A DNA stretch of 64,000 bases from Chondrosia reniformis (lineage: Eukaryota > Porifera > Demospongiae > Chondrillida > Chondrillidae). The translations under genes and the position numbers were made by a program. Below are positions 42,635 to 54,524 of the stretch, one piece after another. The stretch is from the NCBI GenBank assembly GCA_947172415.1, contig OX359200.1, positions 2,296,501-2,360,500 on the forward strand, written 5' to 3'. The notes under the pieces were generated by a model. That model ran no database searches, had not been told where the DNA came from, and worked only from the letters and a program-made list of their open reading frames with translations. The number at the start of each line of letters is the position of its first letter. The stretch's first letter is position 1.

Positions 42635-43543
42635 ATGGAGACAGAAGAAGTAAAATTGCAAGCCCTTCAAAAATTGCTTTATAACATTTCTCCTAGAGAA
42701 GAAGGTGAAATTGTGGAGTCTGATTATAATCAACTCCACAAAGCATTTCGTGTGATTGCCAGAGAACAAAATGACTTCAGTATTCAATACATCAGCAAAA
42801 GAATTAATGTGGCATTGAAATCTCACCTCAAAGATCAACCAGTAGGAGATCCTTTCAGAGTGTGCAGTGTGGGATGTGGAGATGGTAAACGAGACTGCGG
42901 TATTTTGAGGGAAGCCTTAAAGACAATCTCCAATACAGTAGCTTTTCATTTCGTTGGTATTGATATTGATGAAACATCTAGTAGAAATGCTGAGCTAGCC
43001 TTTAAAGAGTTGTCATCAATCAATACCACTATACTTAACAAGGATATTCTCAAGGTTGACTCTGTCACACTGCCTAAATTTGATTTGGTTTATTTGAATT
43101 ACGTCCATTATTATATTAAAGACCTTAAATCTTTGGTTAAAATGTTGAAACAGCTAGCTAAAGGTGAAACTGGAATTGTTCTGATAGTGTCTGGAAATCG
43201 TACTCCTCTACGAAATCTCACCAAATTATTTTTTGAAAAGGAGTACAATTTTCCTTATCGTCTTTCAGAAGATCTCCTTATAGGTTTGGATGAGATGGGA
43301 GTAAAATATCAAGCTGAAGCTCTCCAGGATGGTGTCTTTAATTTGGACTGCTGTTTCACAGAAGGATTTTCCTCTAATTTTTCAAGAGATGTGCTAGATT
43401 TTTTGACCCGAACACACCTCAGAAGATACCCAGAAGAAGTAACCAAAGCAGTTGTTGAATACATTCAAGCAATCAGCAGAAAGAGCCCAGATAAAGGCTA
43501 TGTGTGTGACTTCTGTGACACAGCAATAACTCTCGAATTCTAA
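42635..43543 (+). CDS. Histamine N-methyltransferase-like SAM-dependent methyltransferase
   Basis: An intact single-exon gene of 302 residues from the ATG at 42635. The N-terminal helix region (YNQLHKAFRVIAREQNDFS) resembles the substrate-side cap of HNMT-type enzymes. SAM-binding motif I is VCSVGCGDGKRDCGIL at about residues 86-101, the acidic end of strand 2 is HFVGIDIDETS, and motif IV is FDLVYLNYVHYYIKDL. The last third (LDEMGVKYQAEALQDG, then DCCFTEGF and LDFLT) follows the HNMT layout. The length fits the family (about 290). HNMT methylates the ring nitrogen of histamine in the cytosol, but the substrate here is unproven because invertebrates have many paralogues. The upstream 5' end is AT-rich with no clear promoter. 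Inverse R27 repeat copies lie on both sides. Confidence 0.8.
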   Translation: METEEVKLQALQKLLYNISPREEGEIVESDYNQLHKAFRVIAREQNDFSIQYISKRINVALKSHLKDQPVGDPFRVCSVGCGDGKRDCGILREALKTISNTVAFHFVGIDIDETSSRNAELAFKELSSINTTILNKDILKVDSVTLPKFDLVYLNYVHYYIKDLKSLVKMLKQLAKGETGIVLIVSGNRTPLRNLTKLFFEKEYNFPYRLSEDLLIGLDEMGVKYQAEALQDGVFNLDCCFTEGFSSNFSRDVLDFLTRTHLRRYPEEVTKAVVEYIQAISRKSPDKGYVCDFCDTAITLEF

Positions 43544-43630
43544 ATTTTATGCCTTTCTATGCTTAGAAGTACATACATTGAAAAATCAATTTTAACAATT
43601 TTTATTGCATGTCATGCGCAATACACAAGC

Positions 43631-43750
43631 CACTCCTACTTCCCTAATCCCCTCCCACTTCCCTAAGACACTCCTACTTCCCTAATCCCCTCCCACTTCC
43701 CTAAGACACTCCTACTTCCCTAATCCCCTCCCACTTCCCTGAGCCACTCC
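43631..43750. repeat. 38-bp minisatellite, three copies
   Basis: CACTCCTACTTCCCTAATCC units start at 43631, 43669 and 43707, with a partial fourth at 43745. It is cytosine-rich on this strand and lies shortly after the methyltransferase gene. Confidence 0.9.
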
Positions 43751-44949
43751 AATACAGGCTGGACATTCACCATGTTGTGCCCTTTCTAATTCACTGGACC
43801 ACTCCCCCTTACCTGGGCCACTCCTACGTCTTTAAGCCCCTTTCCCCACACTTCAAAGTTGCTAACTCCTTTTCTATCCACATGCATGCATTACAAATTA
43901 ACAATTAATTAACAAATGTTAGGATTAATTAACAAATGTTAGGATTTCCATAACTTCTAGTTTTATTTTTGCCTTTGTTGATGAAACCCTAATTTCAGCT
44001 TTGTAAGCTGTGTAAGATATGCCTGAATAATCTCATACAACTTTTTCCTACATACTATGCCTATATACTCTTTAAAAAGCCTATAGGGAACTAAACCTGG
44101 AGAGAGCTTTGGATGTAGATACAGGTCCTGGAGACTTTTTCCTTTCTTCTTCTCCACTGGGCCACCATTTGCATGCATTCTTTTCAACTTTAACAGGATA
44201 TTTTAGCTCACTGGCGTATACTGCAGTGATTTAAATGCGAGAAAACCTGCCTTCTTCAGACAAGCAGCCACAAACTATTCTTCCACATGTAGGTCATTGA
44301 AGAATTATGTTGCCAACTTTGTAACCTTCATGATCAAAACCGGGTGCTTCCAGCATCCAATAGGTATATATCGGTGTTAAGATAATCGAACCGAACATAA
44401 TATATATCAATCTAACATGCATGCAATCATTATTAAAATGCACTGAACTATAAGGTGCTAGGATACAGAAAAAATCCAATGTAGCACTAGCACATATCAG
44501 ATAATAAAAACAAGTATTTCGAGTTTAAAAATAAATGGGGCTGCTGCCTCCTGCACTCAAACTACTTGTCCACATCATTGGGATTTAAGAGAGAAGGAAC
44601 ACGAAATCAAGTGAGGTGTTGTTAAAAAAGTATTTGCAAGATCATAGGGTCTCAAATATAATGAAATATCAATGAATGTGTCCTGGAATGCTACCATAGA
44701 AACGTCCACTAATTAAATTAGAAGGGATAAATCCATGCAGTTGAATTTCTAGCAAAAGATATGTTTTGTGAAGAGGAAATGGATATATTTCTAGCATCTT
44801 GAAGAATTCTTCTAGTGAGAGATCTTTGAGGATTATTACAGGTATCTTTAATAAATCAATCCAGCGCATTTTGAGTGTTAATACTCCAGTGTCCTAATGA
44901 ACTGATTTCTAGTGTGTTAAACATTACAGTTATAGCCTTTCATCTTTAG
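43751..44949. other. No gene recognised
   Basis: It contains a direct repeat of AATTAACAAATGTTAGGATT at about 43906-43945 and an inverse R27 copy at 44505-44595. Otherwise AT-rich. Confidence 0.4.
44505..44595 (-). repeat. Dispersed repeat family R27, copy 3 (inverse)
   Basis: AACAAGTATTTCGAGTTTAA ... AAACTACTTGTCCACATCATT is the inverse of the core of copies 1 and 2. Confidence 0.65.
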
Positions 44950-46500
44950 ATCTACCACAAGTTGGATGTAGTTTGGTTTTGAATGTTTGAATGGTCAGGC
45001 TGAGGCAATTAAACTTTCTTAACGGTGTTTGTACAGACAGTCAATGGAATTTCTTTTCTTTATTAGGCATAGCTACCAAGTCTGGTCTTGGAGAGGATGG
45101 AGGGAGGAATGGTGGCATGGGGCGTGTCTGGTGCTCTTATCCCCTCAATATCGGCAAAGTCATTATATTCTTTTTTTAATTGTGGCTGGAGTGACCTTCA
45201 AGGGTGTTTCAAGACCTAATCATGTCTCCATAAATAACGTCTGTCATTTAGGGCAATAGAACAATGGTTAAGTATTTGTTTTGCATTAGCATTAACTGAA
45301 CCACATAAATAGGTGACAGGAGGGGTCAGTTCTTAGCTTCCATCGTTTCAATGTGATGGGTGTCAGTTAACATTCTAGGGAGGCTCCAAGTGTGAAAGAT
45401 AACTGTACCCCTTGGAAGGCAGGTTATCAGAGGTTTCCAGAGGCCTGCTTCACTCTCTAGTGTGGTTATTTCTTTTAGTTGGCCTTGGACTGAAAGACAT
45501 TCCAGTTTAGAGTGCCAGTGTTCTTTTCGTCTTTGATGGAATCTCAGCTTTATTTCTCCTTGTCTTTAGCTCTACTTCTGGCTGGGTTGAAAGAATTGGT
45601 GGCTAGGTGGGTGCGGGTTCTGGCTGTTTTAGCTGCTAAGGGTGGAATTTGCTCCCATTTCAAGAATTCTGGTGACTGTAAAAGAGATATAGTTTCTTGG
45701 ACTAATGGATCTGTTGATGAGAGGAGGAGGTCTTAGCTTTCCCAGCCATATGAGGAAGATAGGGAACATCTAGGATCTCTGGATGATATAACACAGCAAG
45801 TGTATACAAAACACCTCGGGAGGCCTAACCATGACTTCAGAGATCTATTGACAATGGACTGAATCTTGGTGATGGCAGTCTTTCTGATAGCATTTTCTGG
45901 CATTTTCCTACAAGCTTAAGGTCTCCACTGGAATGTCCTCAAGTCAATGTTCAGTCCCGCTACCATTAGAATAATGGAGGGTTGTGGGAGAGTCTGAATG
46001 TTCAGCAACTAGACCTTTATACCAGCCTGGGTCCTTACTACTACTATCATCGTCCCATTTAACATAAATGTATGAACTGGTGGGAGGGTATACCTGACAT
46101 CATCGGTAGAGGGCAGTATTCTAAGTTGGTATCCAAGACTGGGAGAATTATACTGGGCAATTATTGGATTGAAGGCCATAAGGAAGATGACTGGAAAGAG
46201 AAGGTCTCCCTGGAAGACTCCTCTTCTGATGGGGAACATGGCAGTATACAAAGCCTTGTAAGTGGTGGTAAGCATTGGAAATATATTGATGAATTTGTGT
46301 GGGATTGAACCAAAGGCATTTTCCGGATCTAAGAAAGAAATATATAACTTCCATCTATGTTCCCTTTGCGTTCTGCATAATAGAGCACATAGTGTGGATG
46401 TGCTCATGGATAGTGGCCATCTCAGTTTTTCAAAGCCTGATGCCAGAATACGATGGAATACTTAACCTATGCAGGAAGAAAGGGCTATAGGACAGAATTA
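44950..46500 (-). pseudogene. Non-LTR-type reverse transcriptase remnant A
   Basis: Minus strand. The frame at 46407-46009 contains RT palm motifs: LYISFLDPENAFGSIPHKFI (the Asp-containing FxDxxxAF box), RRGVFQGDLLFPVIFLMAFN (GVxQGDxLxP box) and a degenerate active-site region LPSTDDVRYT in the YxDD position. Further down to about 45780, in another frame, a thumb-like IVNRSLKSWLGLPRCF segment follows. Stops and shifts are frequent and no flanking repeats were seen. The lineage was not resolved. Confidence 0.6.
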
Positions 46501-46669
46501 TTTCTTATGAATTAAGGTTATTTTGCCAACCATCCAACTTGAGGGCACACATGGGATTGTAAGAGAATTTTAGAAAATAGTGTAGCCAAAAAGTGTTGTA
46601 CACATGGTAAATCTAGATTTGCTAGTGACTTTCGGAAGCACTGTCATCCCTCTTCTAATTTCATTACTG

Positions 46670-46920
46670 AAATTTAATTATCTTAATTAACCATACACTT
46701 CTGTGTTTGAGCCCACCATTCCTACTTCAGCTTGGTGCGCCCAAACACAGAAGTGTATGGTTAAGTTACTTAAATTTCAGTATATATGCAACTTCAGAAT
46801 CTTTATGAATAGCCTTATCATATAAGCACTGTCTTGTTTCGATACTTTTTGCAGATGTATTAGTGAACACTGCCATTCCTACTTCTAACATTATTTTTGT
46901 AAATGTTTTTATATATATCT
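46670..46920 (+). mobile_element. MITE copy with the unoccupied EnSpm target site
   Basis: Full-length relative of the split MITE at 7757-7918 / 16386-16420. It contains a hairpin: TAACCATACACTTCTGTGTTTG at about 46688-46709 against its inverse ending at 46765. The sequence TGCCATTCCTACTTCTAAC at 46871-46889 is continuous here. Confidence 0.7.
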
Positions 46921-46989
46921 ACGGTTCATAGTTCTGAACACTAGTGAGGCGTGGCCCAAAATGATAACAGAAGTAGCAAAATGGCTCCA

Positions 46990-47295
46990 TTCATTGTTAT
47001 ATGGCAAGTTTAAGTTAAATTTTGTTCTACAGTTTTATATCTTTATCTTCGGTACCATCAAAGTTAAGCCATCTGCTTTGTTTCCGTGCAGCTAGTTCTA
47101 TCACTTTCATTTCTATATACCTTTGTTTAGCTATAGGTGTAGTACTGTAGTGATTAACTGGTCAACTACATTTAATTGGTCCGTCGACTGTCAGGCTGAT
47201 GTATAAGTGTTTGAAGGATGTGTAGTTCGGGTTTCAGTTCAGAATCCTCTTCCATGCGACTTAACCTTGGAAATACAACAGAAGGTTAGTTTACA
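46990..47295 (+). pseudogene. Decayed copy of exons 1-2 of the FN3 receptor gene
   Basis: TACAGTTTTATATCTTTATC and TTCGGTACCATCAAAG match exon 1 and donor of the gene at 60483. The segment around TTTGAAGGATGTGTAGTTC and CCTCTTCCATGCGACTTAAC matches exon 2, and the intervening intron is also recognisable. Substitutions and small indels destroy the frame, so it is a partial gene duplication. Confidence 0.75.
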
Positions 47296-48640
47296 ATCCG
47301 CTCCCCTATATAGGGATAATTACTGCCTGCGTCTGATTCTGTGCCAATGTAGAATTATATTAAGAGTATTCCAGTAGAGTGAAGTTATAGACACGGATTC
47401 AATACTTAAAATATATCCATAAATCTGGCAAAGACTTGTAATTGCGGACATCGGTTCCTTTGGCTATTTTTACTTCTATTCTATAATTGAGTTTGTATTC
47501 TTATATCACAGTGACAGTACTGGCTTTTAAGAAACAGTGACCAGGGAGACTGCCTCAAAGCGAAAGTGGTGTGACAATTAAAAAATTAAACATTTTCTAA
47601 TGGATAAACAACAACGCATCATTTTCAGTACTTGTTCACAGGTTACTAACTAGGTGTGTACTGTATGTAACTTTCTGGCTGACTGTTGGCTCCTTAGCAC
47701 CTATGTGTTTGCAACAATGTAGATATATCTTTTTTTGGGTCTATGTGGCCTCTCGGAAGTGTTATCAGCACTGTTGTACACTGTAGGACTATCAATATGT
47801 GGTAGGATGCAACTGGATTGATTTACCAGCTATTTGCTAAGATAATGCACCCACCTAGTGAAATAGTTCAAGTTAAATTTAAATTTATGTAGCCATGACA
47901 ACACCTCATGTACAATCTATATACCATACAGCGATATTTGTATGCATGAGTTTTATTTATGCGAATTATGCGAGGCAATTCCTGGGCGCATAAATTTCTA
48001 TTCGCACTATATTAGTATGGTATAAAAGCATGTGATTATATTTGCGGCTGATTTTCCCACATATGTATATTAGCGCAGTGAATGTTGGCTTTGTTTCATT
48101 ACTTCCAACCTGTGAATTCTTTGCCAATAGCCAGAGATACACAGCTTAGAGATGTAGTGACACAGTCAGCAAATGCAGCTGTTCTACGTGAGGTACAACA
48201 CAACAAAGCAGCAGAGAAAGCGTAAGGCTTACATGGTGTTTAAAAGATGTTGCTTAATCTAGATAGATAAAAACACAGAGCATAAAGTTGTTGAGAGGCC
48301 AAATTTTCCAAATTAGCATAAATTATCACATGCATACAATTGTACCTTTATGGTATATAATTCAGTAGTGTTTGTTTGTTTGTTTGTTCGTCAGCTACTC
48401 CTAAACTACAGCAGGAAACGCTGCCTAACGTTCACAAATTATGGAGAACCACCCAGAAAGTGTACTCTGGTGGTCAAAGACACCTGTCTTACCTTTTGTC
48501 TGGCTTTCTCCTTCTACTTCCTGTTTTCCCTTCATGGGAGACTGCCATATTTAATTATCATTCCGTAGGTCCTCCGGATGCTGGCCCCTCACAACAACAG
48601 CCGATTCGTAAAGTGCCATTGAAGGACTTGAAAGCATGCT
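47296..48640 (+). other. Mostly non-coding; two weak candidate exons
   Basis: At 48134-48221 an acceptor/donor-bounded stretch reads RDTQLRDVVTQSANAAVLRE and a charged end. At 48391-48642 a frame reads PKLQQETLPNVHKLWRTT and a hydrophobic segment before a stop. Their phases do not join, so I do not call a gene. They could be remains of a cytoplasmic tail of the duplicated receptor. Confidence 0.25.
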
Positions 48641-48642
48641 AG

Positions 48643-49095
48643 CTAATGGCCTGTTAAGTTTGGTGTCCCTGCTAGTTTGCATATAAAACGTGTGCATTTG
48701 TCAATTACTGCAAATTTGAAGGGATGAAGCACTTTTGTTGGCAAAAAATGTATTCCACAGTTAAATGATCTGCTTTAATGACAACCTTGCTTTACAGCAT
48801 CTTAAAAGGGCTGTTTTAAATTGATTAAGTGTTTCTCTTTCCTGTTCTTGAAACACTGTCTCATTAGCTTATATCCCAATGATCAATATAATTATAATTA
48901 TTCAATGATGTCATATATTTCTGCTAGAAAATGACTTCTTTGGCTATTATGTATTATGTGGTAGGTAATACTATCTAAGCAGGGATGGTTGAAAAAGGCT
49001 GCCCTATTGAATGTATTGTCCATAGACACCTCTAAAATCAACAACAAAGAAATTTTTAGGGTACCCCTATATGGTTATCATAAATTGTGAAACAT
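48643..49095. other. No gene recognised
   Basis: AT-rich spacer. Confidence 0.35.
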
Positions 49096-50490
49096 TCATC
49101 GGCAGCGAAGCCTGGGTCCTGTGGTCTCATCTAGATTGACGTTGGAGATGTCACTGACAATGAATCTGAGAATGTCATCATACCTCTGAAGGCTGGGGGA
49201 GAGGAAGCTGGGTGATGATCGGATAATATAGAGCAGCTTGGGAACAATGAAGGAGTTATGGAGAAGGAGGAGAGCGTCCTGCATGGTGAGGTGCTGAAGT
49301 CTTTCACCCATGGTGGTAAGGTGGTGAATCTGATCCTAGCACTTCCTGGGTCCAGCACTTGGGTACCTGGGATTGTAGACGGAATGGGTTTGGCAGTTGT
49401 CGGGTTGGTACAAATCACCTCAGACTACTGAATGTTCGGGTGCAGGCCCAATTCTGATCCTGCACACTATACGGTCTCCAGGTCATACCTAACATCCCTG
49501 AGGGTATAACTTACTGCCATGGGATGAATCCCACCATCTTTCTTTTAGAGGGCAGTCAGGTTGGCACCAAAGAAGAAGGACCAAACGGATGATAGGGTTC
49601 TGCCTTCCAGAACCAGTTGAACAAAGGCGGCAAGATTAGGGAGGAAGGAGGACTTGACAGTTGGTTTCATCTGACAATATGTCCTTCAAATGTTGGAGTC
49701 TGAGCCATCTGGCCTTCCAGCTGAGCTCTTTGGAAATGAACGGACTGCTTGTTTTTCCTCTTTAGAAATGTGAAAGTGCTGTGAAGTCTCCTCAACTGAA
49801 GGGATAGTGGAGTCAGGTTGTGGAGGTGGATGCTTCCCCTTGAGGGCTTCAAGGGTAGCCTCATTCATGGGGGCCAGCGTGTCCTCCTAGCTGGCCAACC
49901 TGACAGCACCTTTGAAATTACCCTCCTCAAGCTTTTCTGAAACTCGTACTGCCAAATGAACATCTGGTTCGTCTGAACGGAGAGGCTTTTTTGTGAGGCT
50001 GGGCCTTATGGTAGGTGGTGTTTTCTCTCAGCTGTTTGTTAACTGCTGAAGCGAGCAACTGACAGCATCTTCCCTGTCCAGGGTGTCTGAGGCATCATGT
50101 GCTGAAGCGTAGCAGGCACACCCACGAGGTGTCATCATACTTGTCCACAACAGCGCCTAAAACCATGGCAAACTTCCTTGAGGCGTACTCCCTTGAAGCT
50201 TTGGTAGGCACTTGAGGGTCTTCTCTGAGGCTCTCAGGAGAAAAGCCGAGTCAGGTTGTTCTTCTTGGCCTTGGATTGCCAGCATGAGGATTGAAGGACT
50301 GCAGAAAGCAGATAGGCTTGCGGGTGGCAAGAACCAAGGTATCAGGCAGTAACTGGTCCATGTTGTCTAATCAATCCAGCGTTGCTGACAGCAATTGCCT
50401 GTGACAAACGGGGCAGGACGATTGGAGGATGGACGTGCCTTTGTTGTCTCCCGTGGCCAATGTTGATTGACATTTCAGATTGTTCATATG
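49096..50490 (-). pseudogene. Reverse transcriptase remnant B with the palm deleted
   Basis: Minus strand, several frames. Readable from 50450 down are a CPVCHRQLL zinc-like element, ASRKFAMVLGAVVDKYDDTS, then MNEATLEALKGKHPPPQPD, KQAVRSFPKSSAG with PDG, FFFGANLTAL and KKDGGIHPMAVSYTLRD. These are the N-terminal and finger parts of a non-LTR-like RT. Directly after come ELGLHPNIQ, SEVICTNPTTAKPI and the thumb part MQDALLLLHNSFIVPKLLYI. The palm with the catalytic YxDD box, normally between these two blocks, is missing. Stops and shifts are frequent. Confidence 0.65.
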
Positions 50491-51740
50491 AATTGGGAAG
50501 ATTTTTAGCGTAGTACCAGTATTTATTGGAAATAAATTTAATATGATAATGTTAAGATTTCCAATTCATTTCTCCTTGAAGGCTTGCAATAGTGGCCATC
50601 TTCCCCAGTCCTAAAAACGATCTCACAACAATATTCTGTACCTGCTCTGAACATTTTTGTTCTTTGAGGCCCCATACATGTGCACTATACTCAATACTAA
50701 AGATCTGTTAAGGTGTGTTAACACCCTGTAGGGGAAATTTCCTAATGCTCTTGATTTTGCTAATAGATATGTGCCACTTTAGATGCCTTATTGGCTACAT
50801 TTTTAACTGAATTTCTCCAGTTTAAAAACTGACTAAAAGTTATGCCTAGGTATATTTATTGTGGTACAGTTTTTAATGTGTGCTTGGATAATTTAGTTTA
50901 CCTGTCTGAAATGAATTACTTTTGTCTTTGAAGTATTAATTCGTAGGTTCCATTCATTACACCAGGAATTTAGTAAATTCAAGAGACATCTAGAGGTCAC
51001 CCTCTGATTCAGCACATAAGGCTACATCATCAGCATAATATTATAGTAAAATACACAGGACATCTCTTCCTATGTTTAGTCCAAGTCCACTGTTTCTTAA
51101 CTTTAGAGATCATTAATAGAAATATTAAATAGGGTTAACGTTTGGGAGAGGACATCCTTGCTTACACCTTGATCAACTCCAAAATAATCATTCAGCAATT
51201 TATTAACTTTAACAGTACGTATATCTAACATTTGTATGGCTCGGATTATTTTAAAAAAAGTCTTTAATTCCATTTTCTTCCACAAGAAATCTCTGGATAT
51301 CGAGTCAAATACCTTCTTAAAATCAACAAAGTAAACAAAAGAGCTCAGGCTTTGCTTCTTTTGGGCTTCTATGATTGTGCTTGGAGTAAAGATGTGGTCG
51401 GCACAGCTCCTATTTGGTCTAAATCCACATAGTTCCTCCACTAAAATGTTATTAATTTCTGAATATGTCCCTTGTCTTTAATTATTTATTATATGGCAGA
51501 AGGTTTTCATGACTGTAGATTGTAAGGTAATTCTTCTATAGTTTTCTGGGAAATAGGGGTCTTTAATATTAATTTTTGGGTATCGGACATAACATAATGT
51601 TATTCACCAAGCTCTAGACATCTATTATATAGGGATAATAGGTAATCCGAGATTGCAGGTAGGTTAATTATGGAAGTATGAATACCATCTACACCAGGTG
51701 CTTTATCTTCTTTAGGAGACTAATTGTTTCCTCATATGTA
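50491..51740 (-). pseudogene. LINE-type reverse transcriptase remnant C
   Basis: Minus strand. From 51735 down are DKAPGVDGIHTSIINLPA (RT entry motif), DPYFPENYRRITLQST, EELCGFRPNRSCADHIF, FVYFVDFKKVFDSISRDFLW (first catalytic Asp box) and LTLFNISINDL. In another frame ILLYYADDVALCAESE gives the YADD active site at about 51020-51045. The order and spacing are those of a non-LTR retrotransposon RT. A thumb-like tail extends to about 50500. It is disabled by several frameshifts and stops. Confidence 0.75.
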
Positions 51741-51879
51741 ATAGGTTTACTAATTTCATCTAAAGGTAGTGTGTATGCAGTGAGTGGATCATCATTTGGG
51801 GGATCTCTGTTTTGCATTATTGACATCAGCATCAGTATGGGGTGCCGTTTGTATCATAAAAACAACTGTGGCATTTATA

Positions 51880-52095
51880 TGTATACCATGAATATTATAT
51901 GCATATCATACATCATGATAGTCATATAATGGTAATGTTAAATGATATCCATATAATCATTATGATATCCATGTAATGATCATTATACCCACATCATGAC
52001 CATGATATCCCTATAATGATCATTATACCCATACCATGACCATTATATCCATAATGTCCGCTATGTCCATATCATGATTTATTATATGCATAATG
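51880..52095. repeat. Degenerate 38-bp minisatellite
   Basis: ATGATCATTATACCCA and ATGACCATKATATCC alternate with a period near 38 bp, most regular at 51975-52050. Confidence 0.65.
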
Positions 52096-52252
52096 ATTAT
52101 GGTATGATGTCATGCTCCAGCAGACTGATATACTGATGAGATGAAAAGATCAAGTGGTATATTAACTTCCTCCTTACAACCATTTATAAATGAATGACCT
52201 CATACTGAGCACTGAGCATGCTCATTGAAATGTGTTTATTACTTGAGCGCAA

Positions 52253-52376
52253 AATGGCTTGTCAACCACCCAAAGAAGTAGACATGGAAAAAGTGAAATA
52301 TCTGCCAGCTTTAGACTTTCAGTTGGATGAAATAGTTGCTACACTGGACATTAGCAGGTCAACCCTTTCAGGTGCA
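52253..52376 (+). pseudogene. Small fragment with a helix-turn-helix-like start
   Basis: An ATG opens MACQPPKEVDMEKVKYLPAL followed by FQLDEIVATLDISRSTLSG, a pattern like the HTH at the start of integrase-core transposases. Stops follow within 45 codons. The family is uncertain. Confidence 0.25.
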
Positions 52377-52829
52377 TGAAAGATTCTGGAATTGAGAAAT
52401 ACAGTGACATTTCTGATACAGACCTAGACAGGTTTATTCAAAGGATCAAGCTTGACCACCTCAATGATTGTAAAATTCTAATACGCATATAGGATTTTGT
52501 TTCTGTCGCATAGAGAAGGTTGTAACAGTGCATGCCCCTCTGACACTGATGGCTCATTGGCATCAATGGATGAGGTTCATTAATGGAATACCTTGTTGTG
52601 CTGGTATGGGCAATCAAGGGTGACTGTACACATGATTCATCAATTTCAGTTATATCTTGCACACAAAAGAATATTATGGCGCTCTCATGCAAATATTGTG
52701 TATATTTATAGATTTATGTATATAGAACACTACTTGCATGACAGTCAGGTGATATTTACTGATCACAGAATATAGCCTCTGATGACCATGGATGAAAGCA
52801 TAATAGCTATATTGTGTGAACATGTGTGC

Positions 52830-53420
52830 CAACCTGATCTTGACTGAGGTCAATGTCTACATCACTGTCACAGTTGTACTCCTTTAGCACTGCCTGGGCC
52901 TGAATGTACAAACATACCTGGCTGGCCATCTTTGCCACCTTCCTGGCAGTTCATATATAAGGTGCTGACAGAATGGGAATTTTTAGGTACTTGGATTCTC
53001 TCCCAGCAATTTGCAGGAACCGAATTACCTTCCAAAAAACAGACCATACTTCCCCCTGACAAAACCTCTGCCTCTGTCCCTTGGGAATAGGCATGACTCT
53101 GCTGTTCACACTTTTACAGTAATCTTCTGGCAAGCATACAATATTCTTGTCCCATGAAACTACTCGTGCTGCTTTCTCCTTTCTTTGAGATGTCTGGGAG
53201 GGGGCACTTGTGGCCGCGAACCGTCTGGTTTGGGTTGACAGTGATGGTGCTATTTGTGACGTACCGTTGGAGCTCGAAGATAGTGATGTAGGCTAGCTTG
53301 CTTGCAATTAGGGCAAGGGTCGTGCAGTTGATGTTGACTGTTGTGATACCCTAATGCCCGAAAGGACTGACACTCTGTGCCACAGACTGTATATATAGAT
53401 ATATGTAGTGCTTGGCAACA
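52830..53420 (-). pseudogene. Fragment of an unnamed multi-copy protein
   Basis: Minus strand. Readable blocks across shifts are a proline/histidine-rich start (PCPNCKQASLHHYL), then VSWDKNIVCLPEDYCKSV, PIPKGQRQRF, FLQIAGRESKYLKIP and TARKVAKMASQ. The order resembles uncharacterised repetitive proteins of sponges and corals in my memory, but I cannot give a family name. No function is proposed. Confidence 0.35.
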
Positions 53421-53789
53421 AATATACAACAATTACCTATTTCCAATAGCCTCTTCCACTACATTGGTTATTACTTGCCACAATCAGAAAGGGGGTGAAT
53501 CAGTGGAAAACCAACCGTGGACTGCACGATTAGCAGCGCTCTGGACAACCGAACAGGATTACTCCTGAAATGGCTGCCTTTATGGAAGTGAAGATGGAAG
53601 AAGATGATGAAATACAGCTGCAGAGCTTTACAGGCTGATATCAAGGCATTTCTCAGCATACATTTCACCACCAACCATAAGAAGGTACATTTGAAAGAAG
53701 CTGGAGTGGGTAGCAGTACAGACCAGATTTGGTCCTAAGATTTCAGACAGAAACAGGCTGAAAAGACATGAGGATCCAGATTGCAAAAG

Positions 53790-54205
53790 GATCGTGTATT
53801 AAAGCCCCAGGCCAAACATGCTCTCAAGGTGCATGTTTGGGCTGCCATATCCAGAAGAGGGGCCACATGCATCTGTGTGTTTGGCCAGACAATGGATGGC
53901 CCGCTATATATGTCAGAATCTTAGAGGACTTGCTTTTGCTCTTCCTGATTGCAAAGTTTCCTGACGGTTATTATTGATTTATGCAAAATAATGATCCAAA
54001 ACATACTAGTTATGTGGCCAAGGACATTTATGTGAACAAAGGCATCAATTGGTGGCCAACACCTGCCAGCAGTGCAGATTTCAATCCCATTGAGCGGGTA
54101 TGGAGGGAGAAACCGTTGAGCAAAAAGGAGTTGGTGGAATTAAGGAATTTGCCCATTTTGGTGTCGAAGATGACAAAAACGAGAGTCAAAAGCTCTGTTG
54201 GAGAT
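53790..54205 (+). pseudogene. Tc1-type transposase remnant
   Basis: Readable blocks are ALKVHVWAAISRRGATCICV, FPDGYY, then NNDPKHTSYVAKDIYVNKGI, NWWPTPASSADFNPIERVW. This is the C-terminal half of a Tc1 transposase. The second catalytic aspartate of the usual QDNDPKHT motif is Asn here, and stops precede it. The end is cut by the reverse-transcriptase fragment that follows. Confidence 0.7.
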
Positions 54206-54420
54206 CGACAAAAACAGCACCTATTATTTTATACTGTTCCAGTCTCAATCTCCAATTCTCAACTGTTTTGAAGATAACTTCCTGAGTTGAATGCCCTGGT
54301 CTTAAGCCTGATTGGTCTTCATTAAGGATGTTGTTAGCATGAATGTAGTTATATACCTGCTTACTAGACAAGAGCTTCAAATACCTTTGCAACTTTAGGT
54401 AATATGGAAATTTGGCCAGA
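54186..54420 (-). pseudogene. LINE reverse transcriptase fragment D
   Basis: Minus strand, about 68 residues: SKQVYNYIHANNILNEDQSG, LRPGHSTQEVIFKTVENW, and IGAVFVDLQQSF (the FVDLxxAF catalytic box). Both ends are truncated. The style fits CR1/Jockey-type elements. Confidence 0.75.
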
Positions 54421-54524
54421 AGTCATGTACACTTTTAGGACGAGGTATCTTCTTATTCTTCTGATTCTCTCCTAAATTAATTTACTAAATAGCAAGTCAT
54501 ATTATACAATAGAATAAGGATTCC

